Assembly (NCBI GenBank): GCA_905214735.1
Contig: CAJMNI010000010.1
Span: forward strand, 8,635 to 72,634
Direction: 5' to 3'
Source of the DNA: an uncultured bacterium
GTDB taxonomy: Bacteria > Bacteroidota > Bacteroidia > Bacteroidales > Muribaculaceae
Length of the DNA stretch: 64,000 bases
Positions 9,576-18,794 of the stretch are shown here, piece after piece; position 1 is the first letter of the stretch, and each line of letters begins with the position of its first letter. The notes under the pieces are model-generated. The model did not search any database, was not told the origin of the DNA, and saw only the letters and a program-made list of their open reading frames with translations. Both the position numbers and the translations under genes were made by a program.

Positions 9576-10229
9576 CTACGCCTCCTTGGCGTCAGCGCCG
9601 CCTTTATCATCTTTGGGAGCTGCAGCCATCGGAGCGGCCTCTTTACCTTCGGCTGCCGCCTTGGCTGCTGCCTCTTTGGCTGCCTTGAACGCGAGTGCCT
9701 TCTTCTTGGCCTCCTCTATCTTGGCCAGCTGTTCGGGTGATAACTGCGGTTTCGCCGGAGCGGCAGGCGCATCGGCCGGTTCGGGACGGTAGTTGAGCTG
9801 CTTCACAAGTTTGTCGCGCTCAAACACTGCCTGCTCGAAGTCGTTGGAGAATTCCAGCGCGTGCTGCGGACATGTCGTGACGCAAAGCATGCAGAACGTG
9901 CAGCTTCCAAGATCGTAGAAATACTTGTCGAGCTTGCGTTTCTTCTTGCCGTCGGGAAGATCGACCATCTTTGTCTCCAGATGAATCGTGCCGTTAGGAC
10001 AGTTCATCTGGCAGATGCCGCAGCCGATGCAGCGGTGACGGCCCTCTTCGTCGTAGATAAGGGTCAGTTCGGCCCTGAACCGGTCGGAGATCTGAAGGGT
10101 CTCCCTGTTTTCGGGATACTGCTCCGTGATCTTAGGGGTCACGAACTCTTTGCCGGTGACTCCCATGCCGGTCACAAGGCTCTTTACGCCCTGCCCCACC
10201 TCTTTAAAATATTCTAAAATATTGCTCAT
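9576..10229 (-). CDS. nuoI: NADH-quinone oxidoreductase subunit I with extended C-terminal tail
   Basis: The ferredoxin-like subunit carrying two [4Fe-4S] clusters that pass electrons toward NuoB. Both motifs are intact: CIGCGICQMNCP near residue 70 and CTFCMLCVTTCP near residue 110. The domain ends near residue 150. The remaining ~60 residues are Ala/Lys/Glu-rich and low complexity, with repeats such as AAKEAAAKAAAEGKEAAP; this tail is absent from classical NuoI. The gene follows atpG by only 40 bases without a terminator, so the second half of the nuo genes appears to be transcribed from the atp genes. NuoEFG, which normally deliver electrons from NADH, are not encoded here. Confidence 0.95.
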   Translation of the reverse strand: MSNILEYFKEVGQGVKSLVTGMGVTGKEFVTPKITEQYPENRETLQISDRFRAELTLIYDEEGRHRCIGCGICQMNCPNGTIHLETKMVDLPDGKKKRKLDKYFYDLGSCTFCMLCVTTCPQHALEFSNDFEQAVFERDKLVKQLNYRPEPADAPAAPAKPQLSPEQLAKIEEAKKKALAFKAAKEAAAKAAAEGKEAAPMAAAPKDDKGGADAKEA

Positions 10230-10269
10230 CAGAGAAATAACTGTTATTATTCCGAAAAAGTTATCTATA

Positions 10270-11157
10270 TTATCTTTCCACCTGGCCTCCGATGATGTCG
10301 AGAAGTTCGGTGGTGATGCTTTGCTGGCGAAGTTTGTTGTATTCGAGCTGCAGCTGATCGAGGAGCTTGTGGGCGTTGTCGTTGGCGCTCTGCATGGCCA
10401 TCACGCGCGCAGCCTGCTCCGAAGAGCGGTTCTCGATTGTGATCTCCTGCATTGTGGAGAGCACAAACATCGGGAGAACCTCGTTGAAAATGCTGTTGGC
10501 ATCAGGCTCGAATATATAAAGCTGATTGGCGTCGACTTTCGAAGCCTCCTCCGAAACCGCCTCCACCGAAACGGGGAAAAGCGTGTCGGTCGTAAGCCTC
10601 TGGCGGCTCATCGAGAAATATCTCATATAGACCACCTTCACCAGGTCGACTTCTCCGGCCGTGAAACGGTCGCGGAGCATCGTCGTGAATTCGGTCACCT
10701 TGTCTCCTTTCATCTTGCTGTCGACGCCTTCGGTGACGATCACGTTGAGTTTCATCCCCTTGATCTTTCTGACAGCCTTGGCCATTTTCTGGCCCACTGC
10801 ATAGAGGTCGATCTCCACGTCGTCGCCGTTGTTGCGGCGGATTTCGTCGAGCGTCAGAAGGAGTCCCTTGGCGATGTTGACATTATAGGCGCCGCAGAGA
10901 CCGTCGTCGGAACCATAGACCACCACAGCCGCGCGTTTCACTTCGCGGGGCTCGATCAGAGGCGAGTTGAACTCCAGCCCCGTGGCGAGGATATGCCCCA
11001 TCACGCTTTTGATCTGATCCTTGAAGGGCTGCAGTCGGCGGAGCGACTGTTCGTTCTGATGCACCTTCGCCGAGGATATCATCTTCATGGCGCCGGTGAT
11101 CTTCTCAGTGGAGGCCACTGAGCCGATGCGTGTCTTTAGTTCCCTTAGAGTTGCCAT
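10270..11157 (-). CDS. atpG: F1Fo ATP synthase subunit gamma
   Basis: A 295-residue central stalk subunit that rotates inside the alpha3beta3 head. N-terminal coil starts MATLRELKTRIGSVASTEKI and the C-terminal coil has the conserved RQQSITTELLDIIGGQ. Length is typical. It is the last atp gene. The 148-base spacer from atpA holds a 9-bp hairpin just after the atpA stop, and nuoI starts 40 bases downstream. Confidence 0.97.
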   Translation of the reverse strand: MATLRELKTRIGSVASTEKITGAMKMISSAKVHQNEQSLRRLQPFKDQIKSVMGHILATGLEFNSPLIEPREVKRAAVVVYGSDDGLCGAYNVNIAKGLLLTLDEIRRNNGDDVEIDLYAVGQKMAKAVRKIKGMKLNVIVTEGVDSKMKGDKVTEFTTMLRDRFTAGEVDLVKVVYMRYFSMSRQRLTTDTLFPVSVEAVSEEASKVDANQLYIFEPDANSIFNEVLPMFVLSTMQEITIENRSSEQAARVMAMQSANDNAHKLLDQLQLEYNKLRQQSITTELLDIIGGQVER

Positions 11158-11266
11158 TGCCGGGTCTTTTTCTTTTGTGTTGTTACTGCAGAAGAGAGAT
11201 TATCTGATTTTTCGAGAAGAGATTCTTTACCGGGAGAGAGAATATCCTGGAGAGAAGCGGGTTGCA

Positions 11267-11296
11267 GGCAGGGAGTGCCCGAAAGCTCTCCCCGCC
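11267..11296 (-). promoter_or_regulatory. Hairpin after atpA
   Basis: Arms 11267-11275 and 11288-11296 pair over 9 bp (one G-U) with a 12-base loop, 10 bases past the atpA stop. There is no U tract, so it is more likely a 3'-end stabiliser, processing site or partial attenuator than a full terminator. It lies between alpha (three copies per enzyme) and gamma (one copy). Confidence 0.55.
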
Positions 11297-11305
11297 TTTC
11301 AACTC

Positions 11306-12895
<1,590 letters not shown>

Positions 12896-12921
12896 CTTTG
12901 ATAATGATCCTGATGTTTGTT

Positions 12922-13002
12922 GAGTGTTTGGATTTTGCTAAGGAAACAGTGTCGTTATTTCTCGGCTCCCCTGTGGGGAACGCCTTTGAAAATCAAACAC
13001 TC
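12922..13002 (-). promoter_or_regulatory. Large stem in the atpH-atpA spacer
   Basis: GAGTGTTTG-ATTTT pairs with AAAAT-CAAACACTC over about 14 bp (arms 12922-12936 and 12989-13002, one bulge). Inside it TCCCC/GGGGA extended by GGC/GCC (12964-12984) forms a second hairpin. The right arm contains the atpH stop codon and the base of the stem lies 27 bases before the atpA ATG. It could couple or control atpA translation; no ligand class was recognised. Confidence 0.5.
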
Positions 13003-13535
13003 TCCAAGAGATTTAGACGTAACTGTTCGAGTTCATTGCTTATCGAGGCGTCCATCCTTGTGGAATCGACGTCAATCACGAAACCTCCGATCAGGTCGGG
13101 GTCAACGGCATATTCATACTCGAACGTAGAATTCTTAAACGCGCGGCCCACGACATCGCGGAGTTTCTCAATCTCCGCGTCGGGAAGTTCCACGGCAGTG
13201 GTGATCTTCACCTGCGAGATATTTTTCTCGCGGCGGTAGATGTCGCGGTAGGCGTAAGCCATGAGAAGAGCGAACTCCTCTCTTTTATGGTCGATGATCA
13301 GAGTGACAAACCGGGAGTAGTCTTCTCCGGGCTTACCTGCTGCAGCCAGAAGAAGCGAACGCTTGTCTTCGGGCTTCGCAAACGGGTTGGCGAGCACCTT
13401 GCCCAGATCAGGGTTCTGACGGAAGGATGCGATAACATTCTTCATCTCAACATAGACCTTCTCTGCAGAGTTGCTTTCGAGGGCAAACTTATAAAGTGCC
13501 TTCGCGTAGCGATGGGGTATAAGTCCGGAAATCAT
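12993..13535 (-). CDS. atpH: F1Fo ATP synthase subunit delta
   Basis: A 180-residue peripheral stalk subunit that ties the b dimer to the top of F1. N-terminal helical domain starts MISGLIPHRYAKALYKFALE, with the NPFAKPEDKRSLL region mid-way. The C-terminal domain has the family signature in altered form (DLIGGFVIDVDSTRMDASI, usually GG(F)xxxxgdxxxDaSv). Length is normal. It starts 7 bases after atpF. Confidence 0.95.
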   Translation of the reverse strand: MISGLIPHRYAKALYKFALESNSAEKVYVEMKNVIASFRQNPDLGKVLANPFAKPEDKRSLLLAAAGKPGEDYSRFVTLIIDHKREEFALLMAYAYRDIYRREKNISQVKITTAVELPDAEIEKLRDVVGRAFKNSTFEYEYAVDPDLIGGFVIDVDSTRMDASISNELEQLRLNLLESV

Positions 13536-13542
13536 CTCTCAA

Positions 13543-14037
13543 TCAGTTTTTCTCGATTTCGTCCAACAGTTTGTCGACAAGTTTCGACTGAGCCTTGTCG
13601 TCTTTCATTTTCTCGCGGACCATCTTCTCGGCGATGTCGATCGAGAAGCGTCCCACCTCGTTGCGGAACTGCAGCTCGGCCTCTTTTCTCGCCTGGTCGA
13701 TGGCCTGACGGGCCTGATCCATCTCATGCTTGGCAGCCTCCTGGGCTTCGCGACGGGCCTCCTCGATGATTTCTGTCTTCATTTTGGCTGCCTCGCGGAG
13801 CATATCTGACTGCTTTGCCTGAGCCTCGCGCACATATTTCTTGGCCTCCTCGCGGGCGTTGTCAAGCTGCTCGCGAGCCTTGCGCGCGTCTTCCACGCCC
13901 TGGTCGATCGTGGCGGCACGTTTGTCCATCATCTTGATGATCACGGGCCAACCCCACTTCGCAAGGACTAAGAAGAGCAGGATGAACGCTACGAACATCC
14001 AGAACACCAGACCGCCTTCGGGCGTGAATAATTCCAT
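13543..14037 (-). CDS. atpF: F1Fo ATP synthase subunit b
   Basis: A 164-residue stator subunit: one membrane helix at about 10-30 (LVFWMFVAFILLFLVLAKWG), then a long charged coiled coil rich in Ala, Glu, Lys and Arg to the end, which dimerises and binds delta. Length and layout are standard. It begins 79 bases after atpE, with a strong hairpin in between. Confidence 0.96.
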   Translation of the reverse strand: MELFTPEGGLVFWMFVAFILLFLVLAKWGWPVIIKMMDKRAATIDQGVEDARKAREQLDNAREEAKKYVREAQAKQSDMLREAAKMKTEIIEEARREAQEAAKHEMDQARQAIDQARKEAELQFRNEVGRFSIDIAEKMVREKMKDDKAQSKLVDKLLDEIEKN

Positions 14038-14070
14038 ACGCTAAATTTTTTGACTTGTTAAGCCCATGCC

Positions 14071-14100
14071 GGCGTCAGCTGCCACAGGGCAGCCGACGCC
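14071..14100 (-). promoter_or_regulatory. Hairpin between atpE and atpF
   Basis: GGCGTC/GACGCC plus GCTGCC/GGCAGC form a 12-bp stem with one A-C mismatch and a 4-base loop (ACAG on the plus strand), 16 bases past the atpE stop. No U tract follows. It could protect the atpE message 3' end and raise c-subunit yield relative to b; this is inference. Confidence 0.6.
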
Positions 14101-14116
14101 CTCATGCGGGTCTCTC

Positions 14117-14374
14117 TTATTTGATGAAGATTGCAAGTGCCGACACGATCACTGCGAACAGCGCAACACCCTCGATAAGGGCGGCGATCACGATCATGTT
14201 GCTTCGGATATCGCCTGCGCATTCCGGCTGACGTGCGATTGCTTCCATGGCCGAGCTACCGATCTTACCGATACCGAGACCGGCACCGATAGCTGAGATA
14301 CCTGCGCCAAGTGCTGCGCCAAGTGCTGCCAGAGGCTGGAGAGACATAACCTCGTTCAAAATCGTTGATAACAT
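14117..14374 (-). CDS. atpE: F1Fo ATP synthase subunit c, H+-type
   Basis: An 85-residue two-helix proteolipid that builds the rotor ring. The ion-carrying carboxylate is Glu68 in ALIEGVAL, and the polar loop is ARQPECAGDI. The residue after Glu68 is Gly rather than Ser/Thr, and the helix-1 position that is Gln in Na+-type rings is Ile35 (GLGIGKIG). By the known Na+ ligand rules this argues for proton coupling. The 36-base spacer before it is AT-rich and unstructured, suited to efficient initiation. Confidence 0.97.
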   Translation of the reverse strand: MLSTILNEVMSLQPLAALGAALGAGISAIGAGLGIGKIGSSAMEAIARQPECAGDIRSNMIVIAALIEGVALFAVIVSALAIFIK

Positions 14375-14410
14375 AATTCTTCGGTTTTAGATTTATTGTT
14401 TGTTTATTAT

Positions 14411-15766
14411 TTAATTCATATCTACAGCCGCGGCCTCTTTCGAGAGGCGGGCCTTTTCGGCGGTGAGTTCCTTCTCGTCGCGAGCCTCAAGAGCGGCATC
14501 GCCCTTGTCGGCCTTCACTGCATGCTCCTCTTCCTTGACGGTCGACATTCCGATGAAGAGAGTCGACAGAAGGGTAAACACATAGGCCTGGATAAAGCTC
14601 ACCAGAACATCGAGCGCGAGCATGAAGAGAGAGAAGAGTATCGATATCACTGCTGCACCGCCTGCCACCGCGGCGCCGAACAGAGCCGCGAAGATGAAGA
14701 TCAGGAGCGTCAGCGTGATCACGATCATGTGGCCGCCCATCATGTTGGCGAAAAGACGGACGCAGAGCGCTGCCGGCTTGGTGAAGATTCCGAACACCTC
14801 GATCAGCTGCATGATCGGAAGCGGACATTTCAGCCAGATGGGCACATCGGGCCAGAAGATCTCCTTCCAGTAATGTTTCGAACCGTTGATGTTCGTCACC
14901 ACGAAGGTGAGCACTGCCAGAACCATCGTCACGGCGATGTTGCCGGTAAGGTTGGCGCCGCCGGGGAAGATCACTATCAGGCCGACGAGGTTCATCACCA
15001 GTATGAAGAAGAAAGCAGTCAGCAGATAGGGGGCATACTTGTTCGTGCGGTCGCCGAGCGTCGCCTTGATGGTGTCATAATAGATGAAACCGACGATCAG
15101 CTCAAGGAATCCCATTCCCTTGCGCGGGGCGCGCATGCCGTTCTTCTTATAGTATCTCACAAGTCCGAGCATCATCCAGATCACAAGCACAACCGTGATG
15201 AAGAGTGCCAGCACATTTTTCGTGATAGAGAAATCGGCCGGACGATATTCGCGGTAATACTTCCCGTCGACCTCGACATAGCCGTCGATCACCGGGAAAC
15301 CTTCGGCATTGCTCTCGCTGCGGTATTTGGCAAGCTCCGTGTCGACCACCTTCTGATCGGCAGCCGTAAGGGGGAAGATTTCCACCACCTTGTCTTTATG
15401 GGAGCTGACTTTCGCCAGCACGAAGCTGTACTCCTTGCCGTCGCGCTCGATGGTTTTCACCACCGGAACCGCATGGCTTTCCACCTTTCCGCCGACCGTG
15501 TCGTTGTGGATCTCGGTGAGCCATTTCGAGGAGAAGGAGAACCAATGGCCGTCTTGCGAACGCACGATCACCGGAAGCGGGATGCGCATCGTATGGCTGA
15601 AAGGGACTTCCCAGCCATAGCCGTCGCCAAGATGCTCGAAAATGATTTCCTTCACATCTAAATTCTCCTTCTGCTCCCCCTTCTCGCCGTCGGCCGCCGA
15701 GAGACGCGCCGGCACTGCTGCAAGAAGAAGCATCAGTAATGCCAATATGGATATTCTTTTCGACAT
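14411..15766 (-). CDS. atpB: F1Fo ATP synthase subunit a, with N- and C-terminal extensions
   Basis: A 451-residue stator channel subunit, long compared with 271 in E. coli. It begins with a signal peptide (residues 1-24, ending LSAADG), then about 165 residues of non-membrane sequence, expected in the periplasm, before the core helices. The essential arginine is Arg337 in ALCVRLFANMMGGHM; the E. coli Glu219 position is His, a common swap. After the last helix (STLFIGMSTVKEE) comes a ~45-residue charged tail rich in Lys, Glu and Ala. N-terminal extensions are usual in Bacteroidetes; the C-terminal tail is less familiar to me. It starts 10 bases after atpC, with no atpI-like gene between them. 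Confidence 0.95.
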   Translation of the reverse strand: MSKRISILALLMLLLAAVPARLSAADGEKGEQKENLDVKEIIFEHLGDGYGWEVPFSHTMRIPLPVIVRSQDGHWFSFSSKWLTEIHNDTVGGKVESHAVPVVKTIERDGKEYSFVLAKVSSHKDKVVEIFPLTAADQKVVDTELAKYRSESNAEGFPVIDGYVEVDGKYYREYRPADFSITKNVLALFITVVLVIWMMLGLVRYYKKNGMRAPRKGMGFLELIVGFIYYDTIKATLGDRTNKYAPYLLTAFFFILVMNLVGLIVIFPGGANLTGNIAVTMVLAVLTFVVTNINGSKHYWKEIFWPDVPIWLKCPLPIMQLIEVFGIFTKPAALCVRLFANMMGGHMIVITLTLLIFIFAALFGAAVAGGAAVISILFSLFMLALDVLVSFIQAYVFTLLSTLFIGMSTVKEEEHAVKADKGDAALEARDEKELTAEKARLSKEAAAVDMN

Positions 15767-15776
15767 CTTTATCGCT

Positions 15777-16013
15777 TTAATAGACGCACACGGAAATTTT
15801 ATTGTTGTTCACGTCGGCGAGGCCGCCGGCGATTTCATGCTCTTCGACTGTCCCGGCCGGAGTGGTGTAACGCACCTTTCCCGCCGTCAGCACCGATATG
15901 AGCGGAGCATGATCCTTCAGAACAGTAAACTGACCCATTGCGCCGGGAAGCGTGACTGACACGACCTCGCCGGTAAACGTTATTTCATGGGCAGATATAA
16001 TTTCGAGTGTCAT
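15777..16013 (-). CDS. atpC: F1Fo ATP synthase subunit epsilon, short form
   Basis: A 78-residue protein covering only the beta-sandwich domain of epsilon (GAMGQFTVLKDHAPLISVL, then a Gly-rich strand region), ending at VCVY. The C-terminal two-helix domain that inhibits ATP hydrolysis in E. coli (139 residues) is absent. Short epsilons are known in Bacteroidetes and Chlorobi. The gene follows atpD by 43 bases and precedes atpB by 10. Confidence 0.94.
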   Translation of the reverse strand: MTLEIISAHEITFTGEVVSVTLPGAMGQFTVLKDHAPLISVLTAGKVRYTTPAGTVEEHEIAGGLADVNNNKISVCVY

Positions 16014-16032
16014 CTTCTATTCTTTTATGATG

Positions 16033-16055
16033 CCTGAGAGACTTCCGTCTTCAGG
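16033..16055 (-). promoter_or_regulatory. Hairpin directly after atpD
   Basis: CCTGA/TCAGG and AGAC/GTCT stack into a 9-bp stem with one bulged base; in the transcript the loop is GGAA, a GNRA tetraloop. It begins one base after the atpD stop. It separates beta (three copies) from epsilon (one copy). Confidence 0.55.
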
Positions 16056-16056
16056 A

Positions 16057-17559
16057 TTATTTCACATTCTTGAGCATTTCCTCACCTTTCCGGATAGCCT
16101 CGTCGATAGTTCCGACGTTGAGGAAGGCCTGCTCGGGAAGATGGTCGAGTTCGCCGCTGAGAATCATCTTGAAGCCGCGGATCGTCTCCGACAGAGGCAC
16201 CATCACGCCCGGAAGACCGGTGAACTGCTCTGCCACGTGGAAAGGCTGCGACAGATAGCGCTGCGCACGACGCGCGCGGGCAACAACCTCCTTGTCCTCG
16301 TCGCTGAGCTCGTCGACGCCGAGGATCGCGATGATATCCTGAAGCTCGTTGTATTTCTGCAGAAGCTGCTTCACTGCCTGAGCCGTGTTGTAGTGGTCTT
16401 CGCCCACGATGTTCGGGTCGAGGATACGGCTCGTAGAGTCGAGCGGGTCGACGGCCGGATAAATACCGAGCTCCGAAATCTTACGCGAAAGCACCGTTGT
16501 GGCATCGAGGAAGGAGAATGTTGTGGCCGGAGCCGGGTCGGTAAGGTCGTCGGCAGGCACGTAGATGGCCTGAACAGAGGTGATCGAACCCTGCTTGGTA
16601 GAAGTGATTCGTTCCTGAAGCGCACCCATCTCCGAAGAAAGGGTCGGCTGGTAACCCACGGCCGAAGGCATACGGCCGAGAAGGGCGGAAACCTCCGAAC
16701 CTGCCTGTGTGAAACGGAAGATATTGTCGATGAAGAGGAGGATCTCCTTTCCGCCGCCGTCTGTGTCGCGGAACTGCTCTGCGACTGTCAGACCGGAGAG
16801 GGCCACGCGGAGACGCGCGCCCGGCGGCTCGTTCATCTGGCCGAACACGAGCGTCACCTGGGAGTCCTTGATGGCATTCATGTCGACGTCGGCGAGATTC
16901 CACTCCCCTTTCTCCATTCCCTCTTTGAATTTGTCGCCATAACGCATGATGTTGGCCTCGATCATCTCGCGGAGAAGGTCGTTACCCTCGCGGGTGCGCT
17001 CTCCAACGCCGGTGAACACCGAGAAACCATTATGCCCTTTTGCGATATTGTTGATGAGCTCCTGGATAAGCACGGTCTTTCCCACACCGGCACCGCCGAA
17101 CAGACCGATCTTACCACCCTTCGAATAAGGCTCGAGGAGGTCGATCACCTTGATACCGGTGAACATGATCTCCGTCGAGATGGCAAGATCCTCAAATTCA
17201 GGCGCGGGCTGATGGATCGAACGCAGATTCTCGCGGTCGAGCGGCGCGAGCATGTCGATCGACTCGCCGAGCACGTTCAGCAGACGGCCTTTCACCTGAT
17301 TTCCGGTCGGAACGGAAATCGGATGCCCGAGGTTCTTTACCTTTACGCCGCGGCGAACACCATCGGTGCTCTCCATGGCCACACACCTCACGATATCCTC
17401 GCCGATGTGCTGTTCAACCTCGAGGATCAGCTCCTCGCCGTTGTCGCGCTCCACCTTCAGAGCCGAATAGATCGGCGGAATGTTTTCCTTTCCGCCCTCA
17501 AACGAGACGTCGATTACAGGACCGATAATCTGGGTCACCGTACCAAAAATTTCGCTCAT
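16057..17559 (-). CDS. atpD: F1Fo ATP synthase subunit beta
   Basis: The 500-residue catalytic subunit. Walker A is GGAGVGKTVLIQEL near residue 165; the catalytic-glutamate segment GVGERTREGNDL, Walker B ILLFIDNIFRFTQAGSEVSA and the DELSDEDK lever motif are all intact. It opens the atp set. The 98-base spacer from nuoH contains GC-rich short repeats (CCGGC) but no TAnnTTTG box and no U-tailed terminator, so it is probably read through from nuo. Confidence 0.98.
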   Translation of the reverse strand: MSEIFGTVTQIIGPVIDVSFEGGKENIPPIYSALKVERDNGEELILEVEQHIGEDIVRCVAMESTDGVRRGVKVKNLGHPISVPTGNQVKGRLLNVLGESIDMLAPLDRENLRSIHQPAPEFEDLAISTEIMFTGIKVIDLLEPYSKGGKIGLFGGAGVGKTVLIQELINNIAKGHNGFSVFTGVGERTREGNDLLREMIEANIMRYGDKFKEGMEKGEWNLADVDMNAIKDSQVTLVFGQMNEPPGARLRVALSGLTVAEQFRDTDGGGKEILLFIDNIFRFTQAGSEVSALLGRMPSAVGYQPTLSSEMGALQERITSTKQGSITSVQAIYVPADDLTDPAPATTFSFLDATTVLSRKISELGIYPAVDPLDSTSRILDPNIVGEDHYNTAQAVKQLLQKYNELQDIIAILGVDELSDEDKEVVARARRAQRYLSQPFHVAEQFTGLPGVMVPLSETIRGFKMILSGELDHLPEQAFLNVGTIDEAIRKGEEMLKNVK

Positions 17560-17657
17560 ATCTTTATTTTTACTGTTTAGCTTGGGGTTGATATTAGATT
17601 TTTGCCGCCTCTGCCGGCTGCCGGCTTCAAGGCTTCCGGCTTGTTGGTCTCAGCTGA

Positions 17658-18737
17658 TTAGAAATGCCAGCCGAAAGCCACGAACACTGCCATCAGAATC
17701 AGGTTGGCAAGCGAGAAAGGCATAAGGTATTTCCACTCGAACGAAAGCATCTGGTCGATTCTCACGCGCGGGAAGGTCCACTTGAACCAGATGATCACAA
17801 ACGAGATGAAGAATGCTTTGAGAAGGAACCACACAACCGACGGGATATAGTTCATCACGTCGTTGAAGCCTTCCCATCCGGGGATGTGGAGAGGCATCCA
17901 GCCGCCGAGGAACATCAGCGAGGCGATACCCGACACGATGAAGAGGTTGAGGTATTCGGCCAGGTAGAAGAAACCGAAGTGGATACCGGAATACTCCGTG
18001 TGGTAACCGGCCGTCAACTCATGCTCGGCCTCCGGAAGGTCGAACGGGCCGCGGTTGGTCTCTGCCGTGGCTGCGATCACATAGATGATGAAAGCGATGA
18101 TCGCCGGCACATGACCCTTGAAGATGAACCACGCGTCTTCCTGAGCCATTACAAGTTCGGTGATATTCATCGTTCCGGCGAGCACGATGATCGTCATCAG
18201 CGCCAGACCGAGCGAAAGTTCATAGCTTATCATCTGGGCGCCGCTTCGCATGGCGCCGATCAGCGTATACTTGTTGTTGGAAGCCCAGCCTGCAAGCAGG
18301 ATACCGAGCACACCCACCGACGAAACGGCGAGCACAAAGAAGATGCCGATGTTCCAGTCGATGATCTGCAGGCCGTTGCCCCAGGGGAGGCAGGCGAGCA
18401 TCGTCACCGAAGAGGTAATCACCAGATAAGGAGCGAGCTTGAAGAGGAAACGGTCGGTTCCCTTAAGGCAGATAAGCTCCTTGATGAGGATCTTGAACAT
18501 GTCGGCAAACACCTGCAGCAAACCCCAGCGGCCCACGCGCATAGGGCCGAGGCGGCACTGGAACCAGGCGCAGAGCTTGCGCTCGTAAAGAATATAGAAG
18601 AGTGCGAGCACTGTATAGACACCGAGAATCAGAACTCCGATGATTACGCATTCGATCAGAACGGTGAGCCATTCCGACAGTCCCCACGAGAGGAGCAGAT
18701 CGTTGAAACCCGAAGTCCATTTTCCGAAATCAAACAT
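17658..18737 (-). CDS. nuoH: NADH-quinone oxidoreductase subunit H
   Basis: A 359-residue membrane subunit with about eight or nine helices that forms the quinone entry and links the redox arm to the pumps. Recognised by ERKLCAWFQCRLGPMRVGRWG near residue 55, the ETNRGPFDLPEAEHELTAGY loop near 220 with its acidic cluster, and a C-terminal RVRIDQMLSFEWKYLMPFSL. Length is slightly above normal. It is followed, unusually, by atpD instead of nuoI. Confidence 0.97.
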   Translation of the reverse strand: MFDFGKWTSGFNDLLLSWGLSEWLTVLIECVIIGVLILGVYTVLALFYILYERKLCAWFQCRLGPMRVGRWGLLQVFADMFKILIKELICLKGTDRFLFKLAPYLVITSSVTMLACLPWGNGLQIIDWNIGIFFVLAVSSVGVLGILLAGWASNNKYTLIGAMRSGAQMISYELSLGLALMTIIVLAGTMNITELVMAQEDAWFIFKGHVPAIIAFIIYVIAATAETNRGPFDLPEAEHELTAGYHTEYSGIHFGFFYLAEYLNLFIVSGIASLMFLGGWMPLHIPGWEGFNDVMNYIPSVVWFLLKAFFISFVIIWFKWTFPRVRIDQMLSFEWKYLMPFSLANLILMAVFVAFGWHF

Positions 18738-18794
18738 GATTATTTAGCTTTGTGGTTATGATGTTGTCTTAATTGATGTCTCTTGTTTTTCCGG

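Noticed and set aside
14117..14374. Na+-type c-ring, considered because the organism is probably an anaerobe
   Set aside because: The Na+ ligands are missing: Ile35 in place of the helix-1 Gln, and Gly after Glu68 in place of Ser/Thr.
17560..17657. A separate atp promoter or a nuo terminator in the nuoH-atpD spacer
   Set aside because: No TAnnTTTG box. The GC-rich CCGGC repeats can pair over only about 5 bp and have no U tract. Weak activity cannot be excluded.
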